Assembly (NCBI GenBank): GCA_033762625.1
Contig: JANRLI010000003.1
Location: forward strand, 124,001-188,000
Source of the DNA: Alphaproteobacteria bacterium
GTDB lineage: Bacteria; Pseudomonadota; Alphaproteobacteria; UBA9219; RGZA01
DNA: 64,000 nucleotides
Reading direction: 5' to 3'
Under the pieces are notes generated by a model. It searched no databases and had not been told where the DNA came from. It saw only the letters and a program-made list of their open reading frames with translations. Both the position numbers and the translations under genes were made by a program. Shown in pieces: positions 47,407-56,600 of the stretch. Numbering within the stretch: the first letter of the stretch is position 1; every line of letters begins with the position of its first letter.

Positions 47407-48263
47407 TGTCGCTCTCCATTCCCCAAAATAAACAAAATGGCATAGGTGAAGTGTTATGGGTACGCATAACGCTGATTATCCTGGGCATGCTGTTCCTTGG
47501 CGCAGTTATTGGCTTGCCATTGGCGGCGGTGTTCACCGAAGCCTTGCGCAAAGGTGTTGATGCCTATATGGCCAGTATTGTCGAACCGGATGCGCTGGCG
47601 GCCATTCGTCTTACGCTGCTGGTTGCGGCGATTGCTGTTCCATTAAACATTGTATTCGGCATTGCTGCCAGCTGGGCGATTACCAAATTTGAATTTACGG
47701 GTAAGCGTCTGCTGATCACGCTGATTGATTTACCGTTTTCAGTATCGCCTGTAATTTCAGGTTTGATTTACGCGTTGATGTTTGGTGCGCAATCGCTGCT
47801 TGGCTCGTGGCTGTTGGAGCATGATATTCAAATCCTGTTTGCGGTGCCTGCGCTGGTTATTGCGACCGTCTTTGTTACGTTCCCCTTTGTTGCGCGTGAA
47901 CTTATTCCATTGATGGAAGAGCAGGGTACGGAAGAGGAAGAAGCCGCCATTTTGCTTGGTGCATCGGGCTGGCAAACCTTTATATCAGTCACTTTACCGA
48001 ATATCCGCTGGGGGTTGCTGTATGGCGTATTGCTGTGCAATGCCCGCGCCATGGGCGAATTCGGCGCAGTTTCGGTGGTGTCAGGCCATATTAAAGGTGA
48101 GACCAACACCATCCCGTTGCAGGTTGAGATTTTGTATAACGAATATAATTTTGTCGCTGCGTTTTCAGTGGCATCCATTCTCACTTTATTGGCGCTCGTC
48201 ACATTAATGCTCAAACGCATGGTTGAAAAATACGGCGCCAAAACCAAAAAGATAACGACGTAA
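47406..48263 (+). CDS. cysW: Sulfate ABC transporter permease CysW
   Basis: The second membrane component of the sulfate importer, pairing with CysT. The 285 residues have about six membrane segments. Diagnostic stretches are [20 protein letters not shown], the coupling loop [20 protein letters not shown], and [36 protein letters not shown] near the C-terminus. The gene overlaps cysT by one base and is followed after 9 nt by cysA. Confidence 0.93.
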   Translation: MSLSIPQNKQNGIGEVLWVRITLIILGMLFLGAVIGLPLAAVFTEALRKGVDAYMASIVEPDALAAIRLTLLVAAIAVPLNIVFGIAASWAITKFEFTGKRLLITLIDLPFSVSPVISGLIYALMFGAQSLLGSWLLEHDIQILFAVPALVIATVFVTFPFVARELIPLMEEQGTEEEEAAILLGASGWQTFISVTLPNIRWGLLYGVLLCNARAMGEFGAVSVVSGHIKGETNTIPLQVEILYNEYNFVAAFSVASILTLLALVTLMLKRMVEKYGAKTKKITT

Positions 48264-48272
48264 GGGTAGACA

Positions 48273-49394
48273 ATGGGTATTAGCGCAAAAAACATCTGCA
48301 AGCGTTACAAGGAATTCGTCGCGCTGGATAATGTCAGCCTTGATGTGAAATCAGGCGAACTTGTTGCACTGCTTGGCCCATCGGGTTCAGGTAAAACCAG
48401 CTTGCTGCGAATTATCTCTGGGCTTGATTTTCCGGATAGTGGCAGCGTGGAATTTGATGGCGCAGAAGCCCGTACAAATGATCAGGACAGGCATGTCGGC
48501 TTCGTATTCCAACATTATGCCCTGTTCAAACATATGACCGTGTTTGAAAATATTGCCTTTGGGTTGCGTGTACGTAATAAAAAATACCGCCCAACCGAAT
48601 TTGCTATCCGCCGCAAGGTCGTGAAACTTTTAAACCTTGTCCATTTAGAGGCATTTTGGGATCGATATCCAAGCCAGTTGTCGGGCGGGCAGCGCCAACG
48701 TGTTGCGCTTGCGCGTGCGCTTGCGGTGGAGCCCCAAGTCTTGCTGCTCGATGAACCCTTTGGTGCGCTTGATGCCAAGGTGCGCAAAGAGCTTCGTCGC
48801 TGGATGCGTAAATTGCATAACGATATGCACATCACCAGTATTTTTGTAACGCATGATCAGGAAGAAGCAATGGAAGTTGCTGACCGCGTGGTGGTCATGA
48901 ACAGCAGCCGTATTGAACAGGTGGGGACGCCAGAACAGGTTTATCACACGCCAGCCAACGCATTCGTCTATGACTTCATGGGCAATTATAACGAATTTGA
49001 CGGTTGGAAGGACCGCGATGGCCGCATCCATATCGCTGAAACCGATGTGGTAGATAGCGCCGATGAAGTTGCGAGCCAAGAAGAAGCAGAAACCGAACGC
49101 CTGCTATTGCCGGAAAAGAAACGCATCTTGCGCATGCCCGAAGGTGCGAAGGCCATTAAGCTTTATGCGCGCCCGCATGAAATGCTGGTATCGCGTGACC
49201 CGCTAGATGATGACGGCATCCAAGTAAAGGTCATTCACATCAACCCTGCGGGGCCGCTAGTAAAAATGGAACTGGAATCCAATAGCAACCGCGTGCTGCA
49301 AGCCGAAGTTCCAAAAAGTGTTCTTGATAAATTGGTCATTAAACGTGACGACACGTTGTTCGTACGCCCCAAGGTGACGCGTATTTTCGAATAG
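48273..49394 (+). CDS. cysA: Sulfate ABC transporter ATP-binding protein CysA
   Basis: The ATPase that drives sulfate import. The 373 residues include Walker A GPSGSGKT (35-42), the signature [15 protein letters not shown], Walker [12 protein letters not shown], and the H-loop FVTHDQEEA. The C-terminal third (about 240-373) is a TOBE-type regulatory extension that contains [13 protein letters not shown]. It ends the sulfate operon; its stop codon at 49392-49394 directly abuts the stop codon of the convergent queC gene with no gap. No separate terminator is visible. Confidence 0.94.
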   Translation: MGISAKNICKRYKEFVALDNVSLDVKSGELVALLGPSGSGKTSLLRIISGLDFPDSGSVEFDGAEARTNDQDRHVGFVFQHYALFKHMTVFENIAFGLRVRNKKYRPTEFAIRRKVVKLLNLVHLEAFWDRYPSQLSGGQRQRVALARALAVEPQVLLLDEPFGALDAKVRKELRRWMRKLHNDMHITSIFVTHDQEEAMEVADRVVVMNSSRIEQVGTPEQVYHTPANAFVYDFMGNYNEFDGWKDRDGRIHIAETDVVDSADEVASQEEAETERLLLPEKKRILRMPEGAKAIKLYARPHEMLVSRDPLDDDGIQVKVIHINPAGPLVKMELESNSNRVLQAEVPKSVLDKLVIKRDDTLFVRPKVTRIFE

Positions 49395-50087
49395 TCAGCT
49401 CGCCTTATATTTATGATAGCCAGCTTCACGCAATTCGCATGCAGGGCAAGTGCCGCAGCCATAGCCCCATGTATGTTTAGTTGTGTGGTCACCCATATAA
49501 CAGCTATGGGTTTCATTTACGATAATGTCGATTAACGGCTGTCCACCAAGGGTTTTTGCTAATTCCCATGTCTTCGCCTTATCTACCCACATCAGTGGCG
49601 TGTGGATTTTAAATTCCTCGCCCATACCAAAGTTGATGGCGCGTTCCAACGCTTTCAATGTTTCATCGCGGCAATCGGGATAACCTGAATAATCCGTTTC
49701 GCACATTCCGCCCACAAGGTTTTTAACGCCCAGGCGGTAGGCAAGGGCAGCTGCGTAATTGAAAAACAGCAAATTGCGCCCCGGCACAAATGTATTGGGT
49801 AGGCCGTTTTTGTTAAATTTGATTTCCATTTCACGGGTAAGCGATGTCTCGGCAATACTGCTCAGCGATTTCAAATCAATTAGCGTATCGCTGCCAATTT
49901 TTTTGCTCCACATAGGATATGCGGTTTTTATTTTTTCGATGACTGTTTTACGACAGGTCAATTCAACACTATGCCGTTGCCCGTAATCAAACCCAATCGT
50001 ATGTACGGTTTCGAATTGGTTCAGTGCCCACGCAAGGCATACGGTGCTATCTTGCCCGCCGGAGAAAAGAACCAGTGCGGAACTCAT
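49395..50087 (-). CDS. queC: 7-cyano-7-deazaguanine (preQ0) synthase QueC
   Basis: It converts 7-carboxy-7-deazaguanine to preQ0 with ATP and ammonia in queuosine synthesis. The 230 residues start with the PP-loop SGGQDS (9-14), and FDYGQRH follows. Zinc-binding cysteines are visible near the C-terminus: [14 protein letters not shown] plus an earlier cysteine in THSCYMGD. It is the last gene of the queFEDC operon and overlaps queD by 4 nt (50084-50087). Confidence 0.94.
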   Translation of the reverse strand: MSSALVLFSGGQDSTVCLAWALNQFETVHTIGFDYGQRHSVELTCRKTVIEKIKTAYPMWSKKIGSDTLIDLKSLSSIAETSLTREMEIKFNKNGLPNTFVPGRNLLFFNYAAALAYRLGVKNLVGGMCETDYSGYPDCRDETLKALERAINFGMGEEFKIHTPLMWVDKAKTWELAKTLGGQPLIDIIVNETHSCYMGDHTTKHTWGYGCGTCPACELREAGYHKYKAS

Positions 50088-50464
50088 TTTTTAGGCCCAA
50101 AATAAACGCATTTTTCGCTACCGCTATCGCGGTAAACGGTCACGCTGTGCAGCATTGGCAGCTTGGGCGCCAGTTGCTTCCATATCCATGCGGATAGATT
50201 TTCCATTGTGGCAGGACCAAGGTCTTTTAAATCATCAAGGAACTTATGTTCTAATCCATCACGTGCTTCTTCAATTATTTTCTCGAACTGATATAAATCA
50301 ATCAGCATTCCGGTTGCCGGGTTTGGCTCGCCGCGCAGGGTAATTTCCGCACGGTAGGAATGGCCATGAATTTCACGGCTACGGTTTTCTTCTTTCGCGT
50401 TGTTTACATTGCGGTTCAATGTGTGTGCGGCATCAAAGCGGAATTGTTTGCTGAGTTCGTACAT
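50084..50464 (-). CDS. queD: 6-carboxytetrahydropterin synthase QueD, variant without the usual catalytic cysteine
   Basis: It converts dihydroneopterin triphosphate to 6-carboxytetrahydropterin in queuosine synthesis. The 126 residues contain the zinc ligands H14 (DAAHTL) and H33/H35 (HGHSY), a second LEHKFLDDL histidine, and [11 protein letters not shown]. The catalytic cysteine that canonical QueD carries four residues before HGH is replaced here by S29 (S-R-E-I-HGH), and a glutamate E31 lies in between. A similar cysteine-free version exists in other proteobacteria as far as I recall. Its position between queE and queC, with 1-nt and 4-nt overlaps, supports the QueD role. Confidence 0.85.
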   Translation of the reverse strand: MYELSKQFRFDAAHTLNRNVNNAKEENRSREIHGHSYRAEITLRGEPNPATGMLIDLYQFEKIIEEARDGLEHKFLDDLKDLGPATMENLSAWIWKQLAPKLPMLHSVTVYRDSGSEKCVYFGPKK

Positions 50465-51096
50465 TAAGGAATGCCCATAAGCTTGTGGGTTTGCAGGCTG
50501 ACCCGCCAGCGTGGATTATTCATGCAAAATTCGACTGCCAATTGGGTATTCTTTGCCCGGTCCACCCCATCCATGGGTTGTAGCCAGAAATGGTCAAAGC
50601 GCAGATTTTCAAAATCAGCAGGGGATACGCCGTCTTGCGGGTAAACCAGTTTTAATTCCTTGCCTGTCTTTTGCTTTAGTTCGGCCTTGGCTTTTGGGCT
50701 CACGCAAATCCAGTCAATGCTGGCGGGCGCATGAAGGGTACCATTCGTTTCTATGGCAATTTCAAATCCGGCGTTATGCACGGCGGCGATGACCGCGTCA
50801 TCTAATTGCAGTAAGGGTTCACCGCCGGTGAATACAACCAAGCGGCGCTGTGTATCTGCGCCCCAGCACGTGACCAGTGCATTACATAATGCCACAGCAT
50901 CGGTGTATTTGCCGCCACCAATGCCATCTGTTCCAACAAAATCGGTGTCACAGAAATTGCATGTGGCATTGGCGCGGTCTTCTTCGCGGCCTGTCCATAA
51001 ATTGCATCCGGCAAAACGGCAAAACACCGCGGCGCGTCCGGCTTGTCCGCCTTCGCCTTGTAATGTTTTAAAAATTTCCTTTACCGAATAGACCAT
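50464..51096 (-). CDS. queE: 7-carboxy-7-deazaguanine synthase QueE
   Basis: A radical SAM enzyme that rearranges 6-carboxytetrahydropterin to 7-carboxy-7-deazaguanine. The 210 residues carry the unusual cluster motif CX14CX2C (C31, C46, C49) that marks one QueE subclass; most radical SAM enzymes have CX3CX2C. VFTGGEPLLQ is the SAM-binding GGE motif, and EIFKTLQGEGGQAGRAAVFCRF is the typical start. It abuts queF with no gap and overlaps queD by one base. Confidence 0.93.
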   Translation of the reverse strand: MVYSVKEIFKTLQGEGGQAGRAAVFCRFAGCNLWTGREEDRANATCNFCDTDFVGTDGIGGGKYTDAVALCNALVTCWGADTQRRLVVFTGGEPLLQLDDAVIAAVHNAGFEIAIETNGTLHAPASIDWICVSPKAKAELKQKTGKELKLVYPQDGVSPADFENLRFDHFWLQPMDGVDRAKNTQLAVEFCMNNPRWRVSLQTHKLMGIP

Positions 51097-51549
51097 TTAA
51101 CCGCGACCCTTATAGGGTGAAACGCCTTGGTCTGGGAGCCATACGCCCTTGGGCAATGTGCCGGTTTGCCAGAACACATCAATCGGAATGCCGCCGCGTG
51201 GGTACCAGTAACCACCAATTCGCAGGTAATGCGGCTTGATGGTCGCGGCAATGTCTTTGCCAATACGCACCGTGCAATCTTCATGGAATGCACCGTGGTT
51301 GCGGAAGGAGAACAGGTACAGCTTGAATGATTTGCTTTCGAGCAGCCATTTGTTAGCAACAATATCAACAACGATATGCGCAAAATCCGGCTGGCCCGTC
51401 ACGGGGCACAGCGATGTAAATTCCGGCGCAGTAAAGCGCGCAACATAATGGTCTGGGTGCGGGTTGGGCACGGCTTCCAATATCGCTTTATGTGGTGATT
51501 GCGGTATGGGTGTTGCCTTACCAAGCAGTTTGGTTTTTAGCTTTTTCAT
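51097..51549 (-). CDS. queF: NADPH-dependent 7-cyano-7-deazaguanine reductase QueF (type I)
   Basis: It reduces the nitrile preQ0 to preQ1. At 150 residues this is the short unimodular QueF type. The thioimide-forming cysteine is C48 in [12 protein letters not shown], with the catalytic aspartate at D55. The NADPH-binding motif ESKSFK is at 71-76, followed by [11 protein letters not shown]. It is the first gene of the queFEDC operon. The 106-nt gap to the divergent uup-like gene contains an AGGCCATTTAAGGCCT-like inverted repeat but nothing I recognise as a preQ1 riboswitch. Confidence 0.94.
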   Translation of the reverse strand: MKKLKTKLLGKATPIPQSPHKAILEAVPNPHPDHYVARFTAPEFTSLCPVTGQPDFAHIVVDIVANKWLLESKSFKLYLFSFRNHGAFHEDCTVRIGKDIAATIKPHYLRIGGYWYPRGGIPIDVFWQTGTLPKGVWLPDQGVSPYKGRG

Positions 51550-51655
51550 GGCTGTTTATTTATGGTTTTTTACCAAATCATGCAAGGTTTGCTTTGATTT
51601 CAGGCCATTTAAGGCCTATTTAGCTAATCCGTTTCACAACTATTGAAAGCTTTTC

Positions 51656-53521
51656 GTGGCCGCCACCCTTTTGCTCAGCGTTCAAGATGCCGCTATCCAG
51701 TATGGCGAGAAAGTCTTGTTCGAAAACCTATCCTTCTCAATCTGTGAAGGCGACAAGATTTGCTTGGTCGGTAAAAACGGCGTGGGCAAAACAACACTGA
51801 TGAATATTATCCAAGGTATCAAAGAATTGGATGAAGGCGAGCGTTGGCAATTGCAGGGCACCAGCGTTGGTTATTTACAGCAGGAAGTGGCGTTTAAACC
51901 CGGCCAAACCGTTTACGATTTTGTTTTTGAAGGCCTGAATACCGATAATCAAGACGGCGCTCAGGATTATAAAATTGAAATGGTCATCGCGCCATTGCAC
52001 CTGAATCTGGATGATAAAATGGCTGCGCTATCGGGTGGACAATTGCGCCGCGCGGCGCTGGCGCGCGCGTTGGTTGAAGGTCCGGATATTCTGTTGTTAG
52101 ACGAACCCACCAACCATCTGGATCTGGATGTGATTGAATGGCTGGAAACGTACCTGAAATTCTATCATGGCGCGATTGTATGTATCAGCCATGACAAGGC
52201 GTTTTTGGCGAATATATCCGATAAGGTGTTTTGGCTGGATAGAGGCCGCTTACGCGTATGCCCCAAAGGATTTGGTCATTTCGAAGAATGGTCAACGCAG
52301 TTATTGGAACATGAAGAACGCGAATTAAAAAACCGCCAGAAGGTGTTGGATCAGGAGGTGGAGTGGGCAAGTAGGGGTGTAAAAGCGCGCCGTAAACGCA
52401 ATGTGCGCCGCGTAGAACTGATGAAGATTGAGCGTGACAGACTGCGCGCAGATAAAAATTCACTTGCCCGCATGTTATCCAAAATCGAATTCACGCCGTT
52501 AAAGGAAGAAGAAGTATCATCTACGCGTATCGTCGCGGAGTTCTTCAAAGTGCACAAAAGTTATGTCGATGAAGGGCGCACAAAAACTATTCTTGATGGA
52601 TTTAATCTGCGCATTATGCGCGGAGATCGTATTGGCATTGTGGGTAAAAACGGTTCCGGTAAAACCAGTTTCTTGAAAATGCTGGTGGGTGAACTTGCCC
52701 CTGATATGGGCAAGGTCAAGCTAACCAAGGATTTACAGTTCTCGTATTTCGACCAAAAGCGCAAGGACTTAAACCCTGAAAATTCGCTTCATAAAACCTT
52801 ATGTCCTAATGGCAGCGACCATCTGGATGTGATGGGCAAAACCCGCCATATCTGCGGCTATTTAAAAGATTTCATGTTCGACCCCAAAATGGTGCATCAC
52901 GCGGTTAGCACATTGTCGGGTGGGCAAAAAAACCGTTTACTGCTTGCTAAAATTCTAGCGAACCCCGGCAGCCTGCTTATCCTTGATGAACCTACCAATG
53001 ATTTGGATATGGATACGCTTGATATGCTGGAGGATATTCTAGCGGGTTATACGGGTACCTTGATTGTTGTTAGCCATGACCGTGATTTTTTAGACCAAAC
53101 GGTCAGCAAAATGTTGGCGTTTGAAGGCGATGGAAAAGTGGAAGGTGTGATCGGCGGGTATCAGGATTACCTGGCGTTCAAGCAAAAGCGCGATGCCAAG
53201 AAACCCGCAGGAGAACAAGTTCAGGAAAAACCGAAAGCGCAACCGGTAAAAAGCGAGCCGCGCAAGGTTGAAAAACCTGCTATTAAATTGTCATACAAGC
53301 ATCAATACGAATGGGAACAGCTTCCTGATAAAATCGCAAAGCTGGAGCATGAAATCGCAGATTTAAATACGCTGCTGCAAGATGCTGATTTCTATGCCCG
53401 TGATATTGATGCATTTCATGAAGCAACCAAGCGGCACGCCGCAGCCACGCATGAGCTGGAAAAGGCTGAACAGCGCTGGCTTGAACTGGATGCGCTCATT
53501 ACTGCTTCCACTCAGACGTAA
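51656..53521 (+). CDS. uup: ABC-F family ATPase, Uup-like
   Basis: A soluble duplicated ABC ATPase associated with ribosomes and genome stability. It starts with GTG at 51656. Walker A 1 is GKNGVGKTT (39-47), with LSGGQLRRAALARAL and LDEPTNHLD; Walker A 2 is GKNGSGKTS, with LSGGQKNRLLLAKIL and LDEPTNDLD. The N-D change in the second motif is characteristic of Uup. About residues 510-621 form a lysine-rich linker and a coiled coil, the DNA-binding C-terminal domain of Uup. It ends at a strong bidirectional terminator. Confidence 0.9.
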   Translation: MAATLLLSVQDAAIQYGEKVLFENLSFSICEGDKICLVGKNGVGKTTLMNIIQGIKELDEGERWQLQGTSVGYLQQEVAFKPGQTVYDFVFEGLNTDNQDGAQDYKIEMVIAPLHLNLDDKMAALSGGQLRRAALARALVEGPDILLLDEPTNHLDLDVIEWLETYLKFYHGAIVCISHDKAFLANISDKVFWLDRGRLRVCPKGFGHFEEWSTQLLEHEERELKNRQKVLDQEVEWASRGVKARRKRNVRRVELMKIERDRLRADKNSLARMLSKIEFTPLKEEEVSSTRIVAEFFKVHKSYVDEGRTKTILDGFNLRIMRGDRIGIVGKNGSGKTSFLKMLVGELAPDMGKVKLTKDLQFSYFDQKRKDLNPENSLHKTLCPNGSDHLDVMGKTRHICGYLKDFMFDPKMVHHAVSTLSGGQKNRLLLAKILANPGSLLILDEPTNDLDMDTLDMLEDILAGYTGTLIVVSHDRDFLDQTVSKMLAFEGDGKVEGVIGGYQDYLAFKQKRDAKKPAGEQVQEKPKAQPVKSEPRKVEKPAIKLSYKHQYEWEQLPDKIAKLEHEIADLNTLLQDADFYARDIDAFHEATKRHAAATHELEKAEQRWLELDALITASTQT

Positions 53522-53555
53522 AAACCGCCTTTCAGGTTTCCCCAAAAGGCGGTTT
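53522..53555. terminator. Bidirectional intrinsic terminator
   Basis: A perfect 11-bp stem (AAACCGCCTTT at 53522-53532 with its complement at 53545-53555) closes a 12-nt loop. Oligo-T follows on both strands once the A/T ends of the stem are counted. It sits between the convergent uup-like gene and the small exported protein gene, serving both. Confidence 0.85.
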
Positions 53556-53570
53556 CACGATTTTATTAAA

Positions 53571-53939
53571 TTAGTGGCTTACGGCTGGTGCTGGAACCGG
53601 CTTTGGCGCTTTGGTTGATACATGGGTCGGTGCGGCCTCGCCTGCTGTTGCCGTTGCAGGGTGAGCGGTTGGCTGCTTTTCAGCTTTCTTTGCGCCCTTC
53701 ATTTCAACCTTTTCTGCAGTCATGCCGTATTCGATGGTGACTTTATCACCAACTTTTGCATCGACTGGAATTTCGGTTGCGCCGGTGCGCGCGATTTCCC
53801 ATTTTTCTTTGCCTTTTTGAACAACAATTTTGCTGTCGGTTAGTTCAAGGATCGGGCCGGTTACTTGGTATGCAAATGCGCTGGATGCAACGCCAACTGT
53901 AAGTACCGCTGCAAGGGCTAGTGATTTAGCAAGTGTCAT
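53571..53939 (-). CDS. Small exported protein of unknown function
   Basis: A 122-residue periplasmic or secreted protein. The frame extends to 54044, but the ATG at 53939 has an AGGAG ribosome binding site 6-7 nt upstream and starts a clear signal peptide (LAKSLALAAVLTVGVASSAFA). The mature N-terminal half (VTGPILELTDSKIVVQKGKEKWEIA, then VGDKVTIEYGM) looks like a small OB- or SH3-like beta barrel. The C-terminal 50 residues are Ala/Pro/Thr/Lys-rich and probably disordered. Family unknown to me. It shares a bidirectional terminator with the uup-like gene. Confidence 0.75.
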   Translation of the reverse strand: MTLAKSLALAAVLTVGVASSAFAYQVTGPILELTDSKIVVQKGKEKWEIARTGATEIPVDAKVGDKVTIEYGMTAEKVEMKGAKKAEKQPTAHPATATAGEAAPTHVSTKAPKPVPAPAVSH

Positions 53940-54059
53940 AGGATGCTCCTGATATGGATAAGGTGGAAAACACCAAAGAGGCTCTACCCCAATTAAGGCG
54001 ACCGCATGGCATCCCATAAGCAATTTTATGGAATCGTCATTCAAGCGGTTTTAAAGGTG

Positions 54060-56030
54060 CTAGCCGCGTTTCTTATGGAAGGAGCGGGGCTTGCCAGCGC
54101 CTTCTTCATCTCTGCGTTTGCCAAAAGCTGGCTTCCCGCCAAATGAAGGCTTGCCGCCCTTATTACCAAATGATTTTTTACCAAACGGCTTATTGCCACC
54201 CTCAGATTTTCCAAAACGGTTTTCAGAGCGTCTATCGTCACGGCGATCTTCTCTGCGATTGTCATTACCAAAGCTACGTTCTTTATCAAATGACTTTTTG
54301 CCGAACGGTTTGCGCTCGCTATCATTATCGAAGCGGCGTTCTTTATTAAACGGCTTTTTGCCGAACGGCTTGGGTTCACGATCATCACGATCAAAACCAC
54401 TGCGTTCCGTGCGGTCAAAACTACGTTCCTTATTGCCCCATTCTTTTTTAAATGGCTTTTTGCCAAATGGTTTGCGTTCGGCGGCGTCACGGTTGAATTC
54501 ATTGCGCTCGCGCTCAAAACCTTCACGCTTATCTAATGGATCAAAGCTACCTTTGTTGAAGGGCTTCTTGCCAAATGGCTTTTTATCGCCAAAAGACTTG
54601 CGCTCGCCAAACGGTTTGCGGTCATCGCGGCGTTCTTCATTGCGTTCAAAACCTCCACGCTCTACGCGGTCAAAGCTACGTTCCTTCTTAAACGGCTTTT
54701 TAGCGAATGAACGCTGTTCATCACGTTCGCCTTCTGGCTTGTTTACGTGATCTTTCTTGAAGAATTCACGTTTCTTTTCAAATCGTGGTGTATCATCATC
54801 TCCACGATTATCACGTTCAAATCGTTTTTTATCGCCAAATTTTTTACCGCCAAACTTCTTTCCGAACGACTTGCCCTTATAGCCTTCGCCATCACTGCCA
54901 GCACGGCCACGTTTTTCATAATTTCCGGAAGATGACTTACCTTGTTTCTTGGTTGGGTCCAGCAAGCGTTCAATTGCAAACCATTTGCGGGATTCCGATG
55001 GTGCAACAAAGCTAACCGCTTGTCCTTTTGCGCCCGCGCGGCCGGTGCGGCCAATACGGTGAATGAAATCTTCGGGAGCTTGTGGCAGATCGTAATTGAT
55101 CACGTGTTCAATGTGCGGAATATCTAAACCGCGGGCTGCCACATCCGTTGCAACCAGAATGCGGTATTTTTGTTCACGGAAATTACGAGTTACTTTGTCG
55201 CGTTTGTGCTGACGTAAATCGCCGTGCAATGCATCGGATTCATAATCATCTCCACGAAGGCGTTTGGCCAAACGGTCTGCGCCGTATTTGGTTTTAACGA
55301 AAATGATCACGCTGCCTTGGCGTTCGCCCAGTTCACGGATAAGATGTTCATATTTCTTGCCATCTTCGGTTTCAACAACCTTTAGTTCGACATTTGCTGC
55401 GGTTTGGTTGGTTTCACCTACCGAAATGCGTACGGGGTGGTTCAAATAACGCCCCGCCAGCTTGACGATTTCGCCCGGCATGGTTGCAGAGAACATCAGC
55501 GTCTGGCGCTGTTTTGGCATTTTCTCAATAATCGTTTCGATTTGAATGCCAAAACCCATATCGAGCATACGATCAGTTTCATCGAGCACCAATACTTCGG
55601 CGTGTGACAGTTTTAATGTGCCGCGCTTTAAATGGTCGTTTACGCGGCCTGGTGTGCCAATAATTACGCGAGGCTTCTTTTGTAACTGGTTGAGCTGTTT
55701 GCCCATGGAATCTCCGCCAATAAGCAGGGCGGTAAGAAGCTTTGAACCAGCCGATAATTCAATGACTGCTTTTTCAACCTGTGCCGCCAATTCGCGGGTC
55801 GGCAAAAGAACGATGGCGGTTGCGGTGGGATTGGCCATTAGCTTGGCAATAAGTGGAATAGCAAATGCTGCGGTTTTGCCCGTGCCTGTTTGTGCGGTTC
55901 CTAAAATATCCTTACCTTCAAGGGCAGGCGGAATGGCGCCCATTTGAATAGGGGTGGCTATGGTGAAATTCAGTTTTTCGATGGCGTGTTGGAGGGCTTG
56001 CGGTAACGCAAAATCGTTAAAGGATGACAT
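54060..56030 (-). CDS. DEAD-box RNA helicase, RhlE-like, with long basic repeat tail
   Basis: An ATP-dependent RNA helicase for RNA or ribosome remodelling. The core (about 1-365) has AQTGTGKT (46-53), PTRELAAQ, motif II as DETD (150-153) where DEAD is canonical, SAT (181-183) and HRIGRTGRAG. Residues 366-656 are a disordered tail of Lys, Arg, Phe, Gly and Asp with many copies of KPFGKKPF-type motifs. Such tails bind RNA and drive condensate formation in related helicases. The 5' leader is long (about 200 nt to the HU terminator) and contains a hairpin near 56066-56090. Confidence 0.92.
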   Translation of the reverse strand: MSSFNDFALPQALQHAIEKLNFTIATPIQMGAIPPALEGKDILGTAQTGTGKTAAFAIPLIAKLMANPTATAIVLLPTRELAAQVEKAVIELSAGSKLLTALLIGGDSMGKQLNQLQKKPRVIIGTPGRVNDHLKRGTLKLSHAEVLVLDETDRMLDMGFGIQIETIIEKMPKQRQTLMFSATMPGEIVKLAGRYLNHPVRISVGETNQTAANVELKVVETEDGKKYEHLIRELGERQGSVIIFVKTKYGADRLAKRLRGDDYESDALHGDLRQHKRDKVTRNFREQKYRILVATDVAARGLDIPHIEHVINYDLPQAPEDFIHRIGRTGRAGAKGQAVSFVAPSESRKWFAIERLLDPTKKQGKSSSGNYEKRGRAGSDGEGYKGKSFGKKFGGKKFGDKKRFERDNRGDDDTPRFEKKREFFKKDHVNKPEGERDEQRSFAKKPFKKERSFDRVERGGFERNEERRDDRKPFGERKSFGDKKPFGKKPFNKGSFDPLDKREGFERERNEFNRDAAERKPFGKKPFKKEWGNKERSFDRTERSGFDRDDREPKPFGKKPFNKERRFDNDSERKPFGKKSFDKERSFGNDNRREDRRDDRRSENRFGKSEGGNKPFGKKSFGNKGGKPSFGGKPAFGKRRDEEGAGKPRSFHKKRG

Positions 56031-56065
56031 GGGGGTCTTTCTGTTCAGTTCATGGTTATGTGTGT

Positions 56066-56092
56066 GTCCGGATATCCCATCTTGGGTATCCC
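56066..56092 (-). promoter_or_regulatory. Hairpin in the helicase mRNA leader
   Basis: The bases GGATATCCCA and TGGGTATCC are complementary except for one bulge and are separated by only a few nt. The element lies about 40-60 nt before the helicase start codon on the transcribed strand. Long structured leaders are common in cold-inducible helicase genes, but no named RNA family is evident. Confidence 0.4.
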
Positions 56093-56232
56093 CACGAGCA
56101 TTGCTAGAACTCGGTCTAGGCTTATTGGCTCAGGTTTGCATAAGGGACAGCACAGCATCTAATAACAGAAATAGGCGGTCATTTAAGTCAAACAATGGTG
56201 CTGTTATAGGGGGTGCCCAATAAAAGCGCAAG

Positions 56233-56262
56233 AAAAAACCCACCCTGTAAAGGGTGGGTTTT
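56233..56262 (-). terminator. Intrinsic terminator of the HU gene
   Basis: A perfect 12-bp stem (AAAACCCACCCT at 56235-56246 and its complement at 56251-56262) with a 4-nt loop, followed on the minus strand by a run of six T (56233-56238). It lies 39 nt beyond the HU stop codon and ahead of the helicase leader. Confidence 0.9.
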
Positions 56263-56300
56263 GTTCATTATTACGCAATAAAGCGAATAATTATCAGCAA

Positions 56301-56600
56301 TTACTTGCCAACTGCTTCTTTAAGTTCCTTAGCAGCGCGGAAAGCGATCTTCTTCTTTGCTGGGATGGAGATGGTTTCTCCGGTAGCTGGGTTGCGGCCC
56401 ATGCGAGCAGCGCGCTTGCGAACTTGCAAGATGCCGAGGCCAGCCATGCGTACGCGGTTGCCCTTCTTCAGGTTCTTAACGAGGGAGGCTACGAGGCCTT
56501 CCATCAGGGTGTTGAGGGTCTTCTTTGGCATATCGTTCTTTTCAGCGAGTTCAGCTGCGATTTGCTTCAGAGTTACGGTTGGTTGAGTTGCAGTAGCCAT
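56301..56600 (-). CDS. HU/IHF-family nucleoid-associated DNA-binding protein
   Basis: A 99-residue histone-like protein that bends DNA as a dimer. The C-terminal arm carries the family signature GRNPATGETISIPAKKKIAFRAA with the conserved proline that intercalates in DNA (GRNP). The N-terminus is about eight residues longer than classical HU (MATATQPTVTLKQIAAELAEKN), a common alphaproteobacterial variant. It is a single-gene unit with its own terminator. More than 400 nt of non-coding DNA lie upstream. Confidence 0.93.
   Translation of the reverse strand: MATATQPTVTLKQIAAELAEKNDMPKKTLNTLMEGLVASLVKNLKKGNRVRMAGLGILQVRKRAARMGRNPATGETISIPAKKKIAFRAAKELKEAVGK

Noticed and set aside
51550-51655. Possible preQ1 riboswitch before queF
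   Set aside because: I found no match to the preQ1-I core; only a short AGGCC/GGCCT inverted repeat is present.
54041-54526. Open frames on both strands in the helicase tail (also 54091-54750)
   Set aside because: The Lys/Phe/Gly repeats leave other frames free of stops; the resulting Ser/Leu- or Ala/Asn-rich peptides are shadows of the helicase gene.
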